From NCBI GenBank assembly GCA_017506865.1, contig JAFCMP010000556.1, positions 496,001 to 560,000 of the forward strand: DNA of 64,000 bases. Direction: 5' to 3'. The translations under genes were made by a program, and so were the position numbers. The number at the start of each line of letters is the position of its first letter. Within the stretch, counting starts at the first letter, position 1. The notes under the pieces were generated by a model. The model saw nothing but the letters and a program-made list of their open reading frames with translations, was not told where the DNA came from and made no database searches. Origin of the DNA: Tribonema minus (lineage: Eukaryota > Sar > Xanthophyceae > Tribonematales > Tribonemataceae). Positions 1 through 11,800 of this stretch are shown one piece after another.

Positions 1-285
1 CGTCGGGCCGCCCGTGGGCGCGCGTGGGGGTCCGCTTTGATCGTGCGCGGGGGGGTCAAAGTTAGCCGTGTGGTCACTGTTAGGGTTAGGGTTAAAGTTA
101 GGGCTAGCTGAGGTGGTCAGGATTAGCCGTGAGGTCACTATGAGGGTTGGCAGCGGCGCGCCTGCAGCGTCGGGGCGCTTAAGGGCACGCGTGCGCGCGC
201 CGCGCGGGGGTCAGTTTGAACGTGAGGGGGTTAGGGTTAGCCGCAGGGTGAGTCACTCTTAGAGTTAAAATTGGCAGCGGCGCAC

Positions 286-2033
286 CTGCGGCGTTGGGGC
301 CCCCGTTGGTGCCCGAGTAGGCTGTCCCGTCGGTGACCGCGTCGGCTGTCCCGTTGGAGCGCGCGTGGGCTGACCGGTAGGCGTGCGAGTAGGCGCGGCA
401 GTGGGCGTTCGGGTAGGCGCGGCGGTGGGCGTCCGCGTGGGCAGGGGGGTCGGCTGGCCAGTGGGCGTTCTTGTCGGCTGGCCAGTGGGGGTGCGTGTGG
501 GGGTGGCGGTGGGGTTGCGCGTAGGGGCGACAGTGGGGGTGCGCGTCGGCTGCGGGGGGGGGGGGGGGGGGGGGTGTGTGTGTGCAGGTGCGGAGGCGAC
601 GTGTTAGTGCACTCAGTGCTCAGCAGGCGCATTGACATTGTTTTTTTGGGGGGGGGAAGTGCTCAGCGTTGACGCGGCGGGCTGCGCGCGCAGCAATCGA
701 AGCGTGAACGAGTCGTCGGCAGCTCTAGGTTTTCACTCGAGCTTGACAAGCATCATGATGCAAAAGGGTGAACGAGGCAGCATTTCTTGAGTGCGGGTGA
801 CCAGCCGCTGCGGCGGCCGCAAAAGCGCTGGAACTTCTCTGAGTCAGCTCAGGGGTTCATTTGTCCATTAAGGCACCAAGATGGCGATGCATTGTTTCGA
901 CAAAACTGGGCAAACAGTGAGTCAGACATTGACTATTCGGATACTTAGTCTTAGACTAGGAGGATCATGTTGTGCTTTGCAGTTTAAAGTTTTCATCACC
1001 TGTAATGTTGGCTTTGGGGTGGTGGGCGCGGCCGTGGGCTGCCTGGTCGTAGGCGCTTTCGTTTTCTGCGGCAAACGAAATGCAGCAGATCGAAGCATCA
1101 GCATCATGGCACCCTCGTCTGTGGATGTACGTCGCGATGTGCTGCCTGCCGCTTCAAGTTGCAGCACCGTGACGCTGTCATCATGCGGTACTATTACTAG
1201 TAGACTGTCTGGTACCGGCGGGTGCTGCTGAGACACGAGGCCATCGACCGCAGCAGCGCTCAGACAGCGATGGAAAGCAAGGCATATGCAGCGTCGTGGC
1301 ACTCAGTGATTGGCATACTATTACTACTAGTAGTAGCTTAAAAGAATCTGATGTCACACATGTCAAGGGGTTAAACTTTCAGCTACGAGTATGCATATAT
1401 GTAGCTGCTACAGTAGCACTTCTTCATCAGGTCCTGCCAGTGGATCTGCCAGTAAAATCATTCTGCAGAGTATGATGGACTAAGTCTAGACTATTAGTAA
1501 GTACCTATCTGACACACTGAGTGTATGCCTCCAAGCTACGGTAACCGCTGAAGTGCTCCAGACTCGGAGTCTACTACACCGTGACGTGCTGCCAGACTCA
1601 GTCTGTCAGACTGTCAGTGAGTGAGTCACTGTTGCAGTGTTGACGTTCATCAAAGTTTGCCCCTTACCGCTTGGAGCCTGCGCGCGGCGGGCCCCGCGAG
1701 CGCCGGCGCCAGGTGCGGCGTGCACGCCGGGTGGTCCTCAATGTACGCGTCAGGCGCCACGAGGTCGTGCTGGTTGCAGCAGAACGTCACGGCCGCCGCG
1801 GGCACGGGCTCTGCCACGCCGCGCGCGCCGTTATTGCCAGTGGCTGATCCCGTCTTTGACTCGGAGTCGTGTGCACGAGTCGAGTCAGAGTCGTTGAGAG
1901 CGCGGCCGCTGCGGCGGCACGGCGGCGGCGGCCAGTTGCCGCTGTCGGCCTGCCGCTGCAGGGCGTCCGACGGCGCCGCCATCAGGCCGTGGGGCAGCAG
2001 GAGAAGGAGGAGCGCTGCACGTTTTGCTACCAT
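286..2033 (-). CDS. Secreted PT-rich linker protein, 5' part (partial, runs off left edge)
   Basis: Exons read on the minus strand: 2033-1668, 1065-1000 and 549-286, all joining in phase 0 with AG acceptors and GT donors (GTAAGG, GTGATG, GTGCGC). Exon 1 (122 codons) starts with a likely signal peptide: a basic start, a run of six leucines, then a small-residue site near residues 18-20. It continues into a Cys-containing region that I do not recognise. Exons 2 and 3 encode almost pure Thr-Pro repeats such as PTRTPTAAPTRTPT and PTGQPTRAPTGQPT. Such linkers join domains of secreted or cell-wall proteins in oomycetes, diatoms and brown algae. The catalytic or binding domain would lie beyond position 1. 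Bases 1-60 and 160-220 hold further decayed PT-like copies. The function is unknown. The PT exons are well supported; the start exon is plausible only. Confidence 0.5.
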
Positions 2034-2374
2034 GATGATGCCGGTGGTGGTGGGAGGGGGGGGCTGCCTGACCGGGTGCGGGGGGCGCGGGAAGGAGATG
2101 CCGTAGACTAGCGGCGTGAGGTGTCAATTTTAATCTGAGTCACTGACAGCCTGAGGTTGACTGTTGCGGTGGCTGCGGTCGCGGTGAGAGCAGGCAGACT
2201 CTGAGGATTCCGAAGTTCCTCTAGTCTAAGAGTACATTGTTATACTATTGTACAGTAATTATTATTGCCGCTTTCAGTTCGTTGCACTTGATGTAGAGGA
2301 ACACATAACCATAATGAATGCACACTCAGTCTGGCAGACAGTCAGTTAGCAACTAATCTTGAAATAACATGTAC

Positions 2375-2512
2375 TTTTTATTAATTCTCGCTCAGGGCGC
2401 GAAAAAGCCCAGATGATTGGCATCTAGCTGTAAGGAAAGTACATGTCGTATGACAGTCTGAAAGTGTCGCAACGACAACCACTTAAACGCCGCCGCCGCC
2501 AAATGGCATCTC
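2375..2512 (-). repeat. 3'-tail repeat family, copy 1 (putative source)
   Basis: On the minus strand this covers the end of the unidentified coding exon, its stop and its 3' flank. The flank has the core CATCTGGGCTTTTTCGCGCC followed by a segment with TTAATAAAAAGTACATGT. Copies sharing this 3' end are at 51045-51222 (+), 19912-19958 (-) and 8785-8826 (+). Confidence 0.6.
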
Positions 2513-2728
2513 GGGGTCCTCCCCTACGTCCTCCTCCATGTGCCCCCCCCCCCTGGATTCTGCCATGTGTGTCATGACACGGCCAGAGTACGCCATGTGG
2601 AGCGCTGCCGACAGTGCCGAGCGTAAGCGCGCCAGGGCGATGCCCTTGAGAGCTTTAGGGCGCGCTCCTCCGGGCACTGACATCCTGCTGGCATACTCCG
2701 TCGCCACAGCCTCCAGCAGCTTCCGCCC
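2483..2728 (-). CDS. Terminal exon of an unidentified gene (C-terminus ending PEMPFGGGGV)
   Basis: On the minus strand an acceptor (TAGTACAG) precedes an 82-codon open segment that ends in TAA at 2483. The residues look protein-like: a helical stretch with KLLEAVATEYASRM and ARLRSALSAALHMAYSG, then an acidic tail and the ending EDPEMPFGGGGV. I do not recognise the family, and no upstream exon could be identified with confidence between 2.8 and 5.8 kb. The tail plus the following roughly 110 bases, which include AATAAA, recurs at 51045-51222 on the plus strand inside an intron of the PIAS-like gene. This may therefore be a host gene whose 3' end was copied, or the end of a retroelement. Confidence 0.35.
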   Translation of the reverse strand, partial: GRKLLEAVATEYASRMSVPGGARPKALKGIALARLRSALSAALHMAYSGRVMTHMAESRGGGHMEEDVGEDPEMPFGGGGV

Positions 2729-5700
2729 CTGTACTACTAGTAGGTGTTCCGGACCGGCGGTCTCAGACTTTAACTTGAAGTCAGTGACACTTACTATAGC
2801 ACCTGAGTGCCCAAGTGACTCAGAGGCACTGCCAGCTTGCAAAATAGCATGTTCAACGACTTCATCGAAGTTCAACGAAGTGCATGACAGCCTCAGGCTG
2901 AGACTGCCACTGACACTGCCGCAGCGGCTGCATTCAATGAAGTTCAATGCCTGACTCCGAGTCTGAGTCAGAAAAAAATTGATCATAATGACATGACATA
3001 AATCAGATGCAAGACCTGACAGTACACCGTGACGGTGACCTCCATATGATTTTTAGTTAGTTTTTGACGCACTGCACAGTGACTGTCAGTCTGCAACTTC
3101 CAAGTTGAACTTCAAGTTCCAGAGGACCTGGTGGCAGGCTGCCAGCCTGGTGCTACTAGTACTACTAGCACATCTCATTGACATTGAATTGCATGGACAA
3201 CTCGTATTGACAAAAGAGTTTTGCTCCCTGTGTGTCGGTGAGAACTTCAACTTGAAGTTTAAACCTCCATAATGATAGTTCAAACTTTAAGTTACTTCAT
3301 GATTTTATTGAAACCGTTGTGACACTCTTGAAAATTTTATGTTCAACCGTGACGAAGAACTTCAAGTACGGTAATACTATGACGTTTACAAAAATAGTAA
3401 TACTATGCATATGAATCCGGATCTGAGAAGTACTACTGTAGTACGTATGGACTTGTATTCATAAAGGCCCAAGGGAGGCCGGCGGGTTGCCTATGCAATC
3501 GCAAAGCTTGCGTCAACGCAGCAGCCTAGTCTGCGCTGTGTCCTAGGAGCTTGGATTATCCCGGCGCTGCAACACAGCCCAGCATTCGCGCTCCGCGTGT
3601 GTACGCCATGACGCGCTGTAGTACTACTAGTATACGAAGTAACGTACTATTACCGTAACGGTCTTCCGAATCGACTACAGTAACTCAGTAACTCAGGCTG
3701 TAACAGCATTGGAAAGGACTCACTGACAGTCGGACATTACCCACCCTTTTTTTAAGTTGTCGGACCTTGAACTAAGTCTTCTTGAAGCATTAGGTCAGAC
3801 TCTTTGAGAATCTGAATTTTAATTTACTAGTGATTACGAAGACTTCAAGCCTCAGTGCCACAGTGACTTCAAAGTTTACAGCACTAAGTCAAAGTCTTCC
3901 AAATCAGTCCATTAGTAAGAGCTGTCTGACTGTCAGTGAGTGCGTCCAGCTGACAGCCTGGACAGACATGACGCTCAGGCTGACAAAGTGTGCTGTGCTG
4001 CTTCAAGTTGGTGGCTATAATAATAATTAGCTAAATTCAATATGATTTTTATTGCGGGGTCCTAGCCGCCGGAAATCGACCAGCCCTACCGCAGGCTGAG
4101 GCCCGCATGCAGACAAAGGACGTAACGCGATCAAACGATTCTCGTCCGGCGGCCCGCCGCTGCGGCCGGCGGCGCATCATGCAGGTGTCGGTCCCGGCGC
4201 CTTCAGAATGTGAGGCGGCCTGTGTGAGTCTCCACCATAACGTGCTCTCGTAGATTACCACGGTGACCGCTGTAGTGAACATATTATGCACGTTAACTGA
4301 TCACACGACGACAGTTACTGTACGCCGTACGCTACGACGGTCACCGCCGCCGCCGCTTGCTGGCTGGTCTCCCCCACGGTTCATTGGGAGGGTCCCAAGG
4401 TGACCTTCAGACGTGCACGGCTCTCATGTAATACTTGCAGCCACTGCGCATTCAAGTGCCGCGCGACCCACGTCCAGCGCAGCATGCTGGCGCAACGCGG
4501 CAGCGCCGCAACGCCGGGTATCACTTATTTTGGCACCGCGACAATTGTCACTCACTCCAAGTTGCTGAGGTCTCACCTAAACTGAACGCTTGCAACAAGC
4601 AGTGCCACCTGCGCGCTCTCTATCAGCTGATTGGCGCGCGTTGATGGCCGGTGCTCGCCTGCTGCTGCTCTTAACTCCCCACACGCCTTTGTCAACCACA
4701 AACACTCAGTAGCACTCACAGCATCACTAAGGCGGCTCTTTGAAAAGCGCGGCTGCTCGGTCAAACATGCCCAAAGAGCCAGCTGTTTGACAGCCTGGTG
4801 TGCTATTTGCCACTCCCGCTGAGGTGCAATGAGCCAGCAAGGTTCAACCGTGTCTCAAGCGCGCAGCGCATGCAGCGTCGCTGCTGGAGCGTCGCGCGTG
4901 CCGCAGCCCGTGAGATCTGATGTCTTCATCCACCGTCCGGAAACATCCAGGGGGGCACATCTCGGGCAAATTACTATGAGCAGAATATTGACTTGAAGTT
5001 ACCGTCATGATTTTTGCCACCGATCAGTAGAGAACAAAACAAGATGCTCTGAGATTCCGGCACACCCACGAGACTGAGTCACCAGTATCACTAAACGCAC
5101 TGTCCGTCTCGTGATCACCAAAAATAAACTCTCTTGCCACCTTCCCCAAGCTACATGGTCTAAATAGATGACAAAATCTCAGACAAAAGAGTACCAGCCT
5201 GAGAGACACAATTGTGTAAACATGACAGCCACGGCAGTCATCACAGAGATGCTCAGTATCCTGAGGCTAGCTCGGTCAGATTGTTCCAGCGCATGCAAAC
5301 TTTGAAATTACGCTTGCCTAGGCAGCTGCGAAAGCTGCCCGTCAGCAGTGCTGCTCCCTGTGCTAGTTCACTCGCGCCACCTTGTTGAACTTCGTGATCG
5401 CTGTCGACCCTCCCCCCCCCCCCCTCTCCCCCCGCTGCACGTGAAAGGGGACCCCTGCCAGTGCGCATGCTGCAGTTATGCGAAGCCATACACTTGTGAG
5501 TGCATGCACGGCCAGGCTGCTCAGAGTCTCTAGTACTACGCTGAGCCAGAGCGCGCACTACGCACTGCAGTCGCCGCCCGCAGCGCCACCTGTCTCTTTG
5601 AATGCTCCCCGCTCCAAGACCTCTCGAAGCGCACGCCACAACTGTCAGAGTCGGGAGGTGCGCCGGCGCACTGCGGCATCGCCCGCCGCCGCCGCATCAC

Positions 5701-5857
5701 CAGCACGCGAAACGTGCAATACCCCCGCACGCACTGCACCCCACGGCCTGCCGCACGCAGCCGAGACACGCAGGCACCCGCCGCGCCTGCTGCCGCCGCC
5801 GCCTGTCCCCGCAACAGCGGCAGCAGCGGCGGCGGCGGCGCGGCGCTGCTGCCCGCC
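2729..5857. other. Gene-poor stretch with palindromic short motifs
   Basis: No exon could be supported here on either strand. The stretch is less GC-rich than the rest and full of short near-palindromes, such as CTACTAGTAG variants at about 2731, 3150 and 3619, and tracts rich in CAGTCAGTGAGTCACTG. Similar motifs occur at 1190-1330. Upstream exons of the minus-strand gene ending at 2483 may be hidden here. Confidence 0.4.
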
Positions 5858-8800
5858 TCACTGCCGCGGCGGCGGCGGCGGGGGCATGCCCGGCGGCGGC
5901 CGCGGCGGCATCTGCTGCGGCTGGCCGGGGGGCGGCGGCGGCATGCCGTAAGGGCGCGGAGGCGGCGCCATTGGCAGCGACGGCGGCCCAGGCGGCGGCG
6001 GCGGCAACCCTCCGCCGCGCGCCAGATGCGGCGGCGGCGGCGGCAGCGCGCCCGTGGCGCCGGGCGGCGTGGGCAGCGACGGCGGCGGCGGCGGCGGCGT
6101 CGCGCGCGGCGGCGGAGGCGGCAGCGACGGCATGTGCAGCGGCGGTGCCGGCGGCGATGCGCGCTGCTGCTGCTGCGGCGCGGGCGGCGGCGGCAGCGGC
6201 AGCGACGACGGCGGCTGCGGCGGCATGCCGTACAGCGCCGGCGGCGGCGGCGGCATGTGCATGCGCGGCGGCGCGGGCGCGCCCGGCGGCAGCGGCATGC
6301 CGGGCGGCATCTGCATCTGCATGAGCTGCAGGGGTAGCCGAGACAAAATACATACTATGAGAATGGTACGAGCTTTTGATTCGTTTCCACAAGGACTCTA
6401 AAATGCTTGCACACAGAAGTCATTTGACCACTGTGGATATGGTGGCAGTGTTTGATTCATGGCCAATAGCCGCAGCAGCGGCGACCACGATTATTGGTGG
6501 AAGGCTTTTGCGGCTCACCACACGTTGTCGTTTAGACTGCTACGAACTTTTGATTCGTTTCCATTAGATGTCGTCGTCTACCCCGCTTTGAGCGCGACGT
6601 ACACCTGACCTGCCACCGCACTAGGGGTCCTTCGCCACCTACCTCAGGAGGTACAAGGGAGGGCCTTCCTTGTCGTCGACAACAGGCGGTTTGCACAATG
6701 ATGGTCATTGCAGAGGTGCGACACTCTGCTGTCGTCGGTGACAGGCGCGCGAGCCCCCCCCCCTCCCCCCCTGCAGGGGTACTGTGTGAACAGTCGCGCG
6801 AGGGTGACTGGTGCGGTGTGCAACTTGAAACAGGGGTGCACAGGGGGCAATGCCACGGGGTATGTACATACATGCATGAACAGTGCTCAGTCGAGCGTAC
6901 TCCGAAATGGTGCTGTCTCATCAATCATGCCTCATTGCCTGATGTACTGCTGAGGGGAGGTGACGCTAACCTCAACTTCAAATCCAAGGAATCGTCTACG
7001 ACACGGAAGACCACTGTTAGAAGGTCAAGGAAGTGGGACCGCACAAAGACAGCGGGGGCTTCGCACCCGATGTCCATGCTTAAGCCGGCACTGATGGCGT
7101 GAAAAGCGAAGCTGACCAAATCGCAACTTCAAGCGCGCCATCGTACGTACTGCGGCGGCGGCGGCCCTGACCTCGGCTTCAACTTCAAGCGCATCAACGG
7201 ACAACGATAATCAAGAACGCCTCTCAGAAGGTCGAAGGAGTACCTGGTAAACGCGCACTGCGGCGGCGGCCCTGACCTCAGCTTCAACTTCAACCGCATC
7301 AACGGACAGATGCAATAATCAAGAACGCCGCTTAAAAGACTTGGGAGTACCTGGTAGCCCGCCGGGACCGCGTACTGCGGCGGCGGCGGCATCGCGTACA
7401 CCATCTGCGTCGGTGGGGGCTGGTACACCATGTAGGGGGGGACGGGGGGGGCGCCGTAGGCCTGCGGGGGGGGAGGGGGGGGGGACGCCCCCGGGTACGC
7501 CGGGGGCGGGGGGGCGGATGCGGGGGGCTCCGAGGCGGGGGGGGGAGGGGGCGGGCTGGGCGGCTTGGGCTGCCCCTGCACCTCCCCTTCCTGGGAAGCG
7601 AACCTGTTTGTTGGGGGGGCCCAAGGAGGGGGGGGGGGGGAGATTAGTGGTAGTGGTGGTGGGGCACTCAGCGCTGACAAAAACCCGCCAGCAGCGGCGC
7701 ACGTCAAGCAAAACGGCCGAGGGACAGGTGCAGTCGGCGGCTCTCCGTAGTTCCTTTCACAGTGCAGCTGTGCGGCGAGGCGTCATCGATGGTTTACGTG
7801 TACGATGGTGTCGGCGCGATTGTGTGCGGCCCGATACCTGTACGACAGCGTCCGCACAACTGCGCGCGTCTCGGCACCTGTAAGACAGTGTAATGACGCA
7901 GTTGCGTGCATCCTGGTACCTGTGCAACAGCACTGATGCAAGTGCACGGGCGTCTCGATACCCGTATGACAGCGTCAGCGTAGATTGCGTGCATCTCGTT
8001 CAGTTTACATGTGGCAGTTCTGTAGCCGCAAGTTCGTGACAAATATGAACATACTTACACGCTACTGAAGTAGTTGAAATACTTCATGTACAGCGTCACT
8101 GCGACTGCGCGCGTGTCTTGGTGCACACTCGTATACTTGTCAGCATCAGCTTCAGATGCGTGCGTCTCGGTCACGTGGCAATTCTGTAGACATAAGTTCC
8201 TTCCACAAAGTACAAGTGTATACATGCATATTACTGAAGTAGTTGAAAACAGTTCACGTAGTTGAAGCAAGACCGTGAGCAGTATGAGTCGTGGCAAAAT
8301 TGCTGCGCTGACATGGTGTGCGGCTTGAGAGGTGCAGCGAGTTGTTGGCGGCCGGAGGGCGCTGCATGAGGCTGCCGTGCCGCTCGCCGTGGCTGTCGCG
8401 CTAGAAAGTGTACGTGCGTACATATGTCGACGTATGCACTGACTTCAGATGTACAGAAGCGCCGTTTGGCGATGTCGTTCGGAGGCAACCGTCAGTGCAC
8501 TGCGGCACATTGTCACAAGGTCACATAGACTCTGATTGCAAGCTTGACACCAGCCATCTGGGCTGTTTTGCTCTGAGCACGACCTGCCTCCACAGAGTTG
8601 ACTGTGAACTAGAGGTACTAAACTCACATGGCAGCGTCTACAGGGGGCGGGCAGATGGACGATGATATAGTGGAGGGGGAGATGCCTGTTGGTGACGTCG
8701 TTTAGATGTGCTTGTCATTGAGACACTTTCAGATCGTCACATGATACGCATAGAGTTGTGCCATAAGCGTTGATAACGTCAACTGTGCTTTTTGGCGCCC

Positions 8801-11800
8801 TGAGCGAGGATTAATGACAAGTACTACACTCACATGGTATGCGGCTTGAGGCGCAGCGGGTTGTTGGCAGCCAGCAGACGCTCCGCGAGGCTGCCGTGCC
8901 TCTCGCCGTGGCTGTCGCGCTTGAACGCGTACTGCACCACGATCTGCCGGTTGCACAGGAACTGCCCGTTCATGCACTCGATGGCCAGGTCGCTGGCCTC
9001 GAATCTGGGGGGAAACAGGGGAAACCAGGGGGGGGAGGGGTCGGGGTATGTAAGTGTACAAACGCAATTCAAATGTGCAGGTTCATGCACTCGATGGCCA
9101 GGTCGCTGGCCTCGAATCTGGGGGGAAACAGGGGAAACGAGGGGGGGGGGGGGGGTCGGGTATGTAAGTATACAAATGCATTTTAATGTGCAGGTTCATG
9201 CACTCGATGGCCAGGCCGCTGGCCTCAATTCTGGGTGAACAAAGGGGGAGGAGGGGGATCAGGGTCTGTAAGTATAGATGTTTTATTGGCAGGTTTCAGG
9301 CCTCAAGTGTGTGTGTGTGTGTGCTGTGTGTGTTAGAATGGGGGGGGGGGGGGAGCAGCCGATCAACTTTAGGAAGAGGGCATGCTACGTCTTGAATGTG
9401 CAGCAAGCAGGGACATGCGGAGAGTGGGCATTGCGCTCTTTGTCGTTTTTGTGCCTGTGTGTCTGTGCGGGGGGGGGGGGCAATCAAATCAGGTCAGGGG
9501 CCGCGTTATACCACGCCTGCCACGGTTGGATGGGGTGCCCGCTACCTACTACTGCGTGTTGCAAGGTCGCAACTGGCTGACCGTACAGGGACCCCTGCAG
9601 CAACGCACAGCACGGCGCAGGTTGCTTGCCAGCACGACAGCAGCACGTCACTTGGTCAGGGGAGACAGGGAGCGGATGTGAGGGCTGCAGCACGCCTCAG
9701 CAGACCTTTGAGATTTGCAAACAAGCTGCGTCTCCAAGTCGTTGCATCCGGCCACCAGCACGAACCGTCGTACTTGAAGTAGCACAGAGTGCGCGGACCA
9801 TGCGTGTGGTGGATCGCTGCGATCTCAGCGCAATCGTCGCCGCCTGCGTGCACTGCACACGCGCTGCCGCATGATGTGGTGTCAGCATTTATTCTGTGCT
9901 GCAGTGCTCAGAGCCTGACCTGAGCGCTGCCGCCTCATTTGTCGTGGCAGACAAACCAGTAGCCCGTGCTGGCGCCTGTCTCCAGGCCATCGCAGCCCCA
10001 GCGCAGGCTTTAACATTGAAATACTTCCATCAGTGTCAACGCTTCTTGACTCGCAAACGGCGCTTTTGTCGCTACCATATCAGCGCCTTCCGCACCGTCT
10101 GGGTGCACATGCTGCGCTGCAGGACTGCAGTATGAGCGCTGCACCTCTCAGAGCGTATTGCGGGCACAAGTCACAGGGCACGGTGATGCCTGAGCAGCTG
10201 CCTCACTCACCCGTCGTAGCTGACAAAGCCGTAGCCCTTGCTGGTGCCCGTCTCAGGGTCGCGCATGACCTTGGGCGTGTTAGTGATGCATTGACTTCAA
10301 CTTCAACAACATTGAACACCAGACTCTAAAATGACTCGTCGGGGAAGTGGACGTGGGTTCATCAATGTGCGATCTCAGTATTCAACGCACCTGCCTCACC
10401 CGTCATAGCTGACAAAGCCGTAGCCCTTGCTGGCGCCCGTCTCCGGGTCGCGCATGACCTCAGGCGCGTTGTTGATGTTTTGGCTTCAACTTCAACTTCA
10501 ACAACACTCACAGTGCCTCGCCCGTCGTAGCTGACAGAGCCGTAGCCCTTGCTGGCACCCGTCTCCAGGTCGCGCATGACCTTGGGCGTGTTGGTGATCA
10601 TTGACTCCAACTTCAACTTGAACAACCAACATAACACTCAAACACCAGTGCCTCACCCGTCGTAGCTGACAAAGCCGTAGCCCTTGCTGGCGCCCGTCTC
10701 GGGGTCGCGCATGACCTTGGGCGTGTTGGTGATGAAGCCGAACGCGCTGAATGTGTCGTACAGGAGCTTCTCGTCCACCTGCGCGGTTGATTTTGAAAAG
10801 GAGGTCGTGATTGGCACGCATTGATGATACTTCTGATCAGGATAATTGCACTAAGGCAGAATCCGTTCTTGAATTCTATGGGAGTAATTGCGCTAATGCA
10901 AATCTGGCTTATGATAAGGGGTGGCAGTTCAGAGCCAGGTAAGCAGTGTGCGCGCGAGACGCGCGTGACTGTTGACAGCGAGCCTAGTCTATTGTCCGTC
11001 TGCACGCAGCGGTGCTGCGCGTGCGTAGCGACAGACGCGATAACCATCAGCGCGCGCGCGCTGAGAGAGCAAGATGAAGATCATGAAAAAACTTAAAAGT
11101 GCGGGGGGGGGAGGGTCCAGCCACCTACCCACATCGCCTGCTGGTCCCGCTGGCCGATCGACAGGTTGGCGCCGACAACATGCGCTTGCAGCCGGTGTTC
11201 ACACCAGACCCGATTGTAACCCTGGCCCTACCTTGGTTCTGGTCATCACGACATCAGTGGTGCAGAGAGTTGCGCAGCGCTTCAACCGCAGGACAGCAGG
11301 AGAGACACCTCAAGACCAATAAACAGTTCAGCTCTCTGCTCTTCGCCTTGCAGCGCGTGGTCACCAATCCTGAACCCCAACCTCAACCCTAGTCAGGCTC
11401 ACGACGCCACAATATGTTGAGCGTCAACTGCTAAACCAAAACACAGAACGGGGAGTGTCAACTTCATCACCAGTGGGAGCGTCACCTCCACGTCCAGCTG
11501 GCCGATGAACAGGTCAGCTCAACGCCTCCCGCCACAGCGTGTTCACCAGTCCTGAGCCCCAACCTCAACCCTAGTCAGGCATTCAGGACGCCACACAATG
11601 AGGAATGCCAACTTCAACACCAGTGCACAAAACGGGGGAGTGTCAACTTCAAGAACCAAAATGAGGAGCGTGAACTGCAACTGAAATGGGAGCGTCATCT
11701 CCGGGTCCAGCTGGCCGATGAACAGGTCAGCTCGACGCCTTCCGCCTTGCAGCGCGTGGTCACCAGTCCTGAACCCCAACCTCAACCCCAGTCAGGCATC

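Noticed and set aside
79..98. TTAGGG units near the left edge as a chromosome end
   Set aside because: The array is short and similar arrays occur throughout the window in both orientations, inside introns.
2483..2728. C-terminus as Hsp70 or GroEL-like because of the Gly-rich end
   Set aside because: The preceding residues show none of the conserved segments of those chaperones.
5602..6392. Long poly-alanine and poly-arginine reading frames overlapping the SF3B4 last exon
   Set aside because: They are shadow frames of a GC-rich repeat that codes the Pro-rich SF3B4 tail on the minus strand.
6400..6565. Dispersed repeat as a tRNA-derived gene
   Set aside because: No cloverleaf and no convincing A and B boxes could be found by eye.
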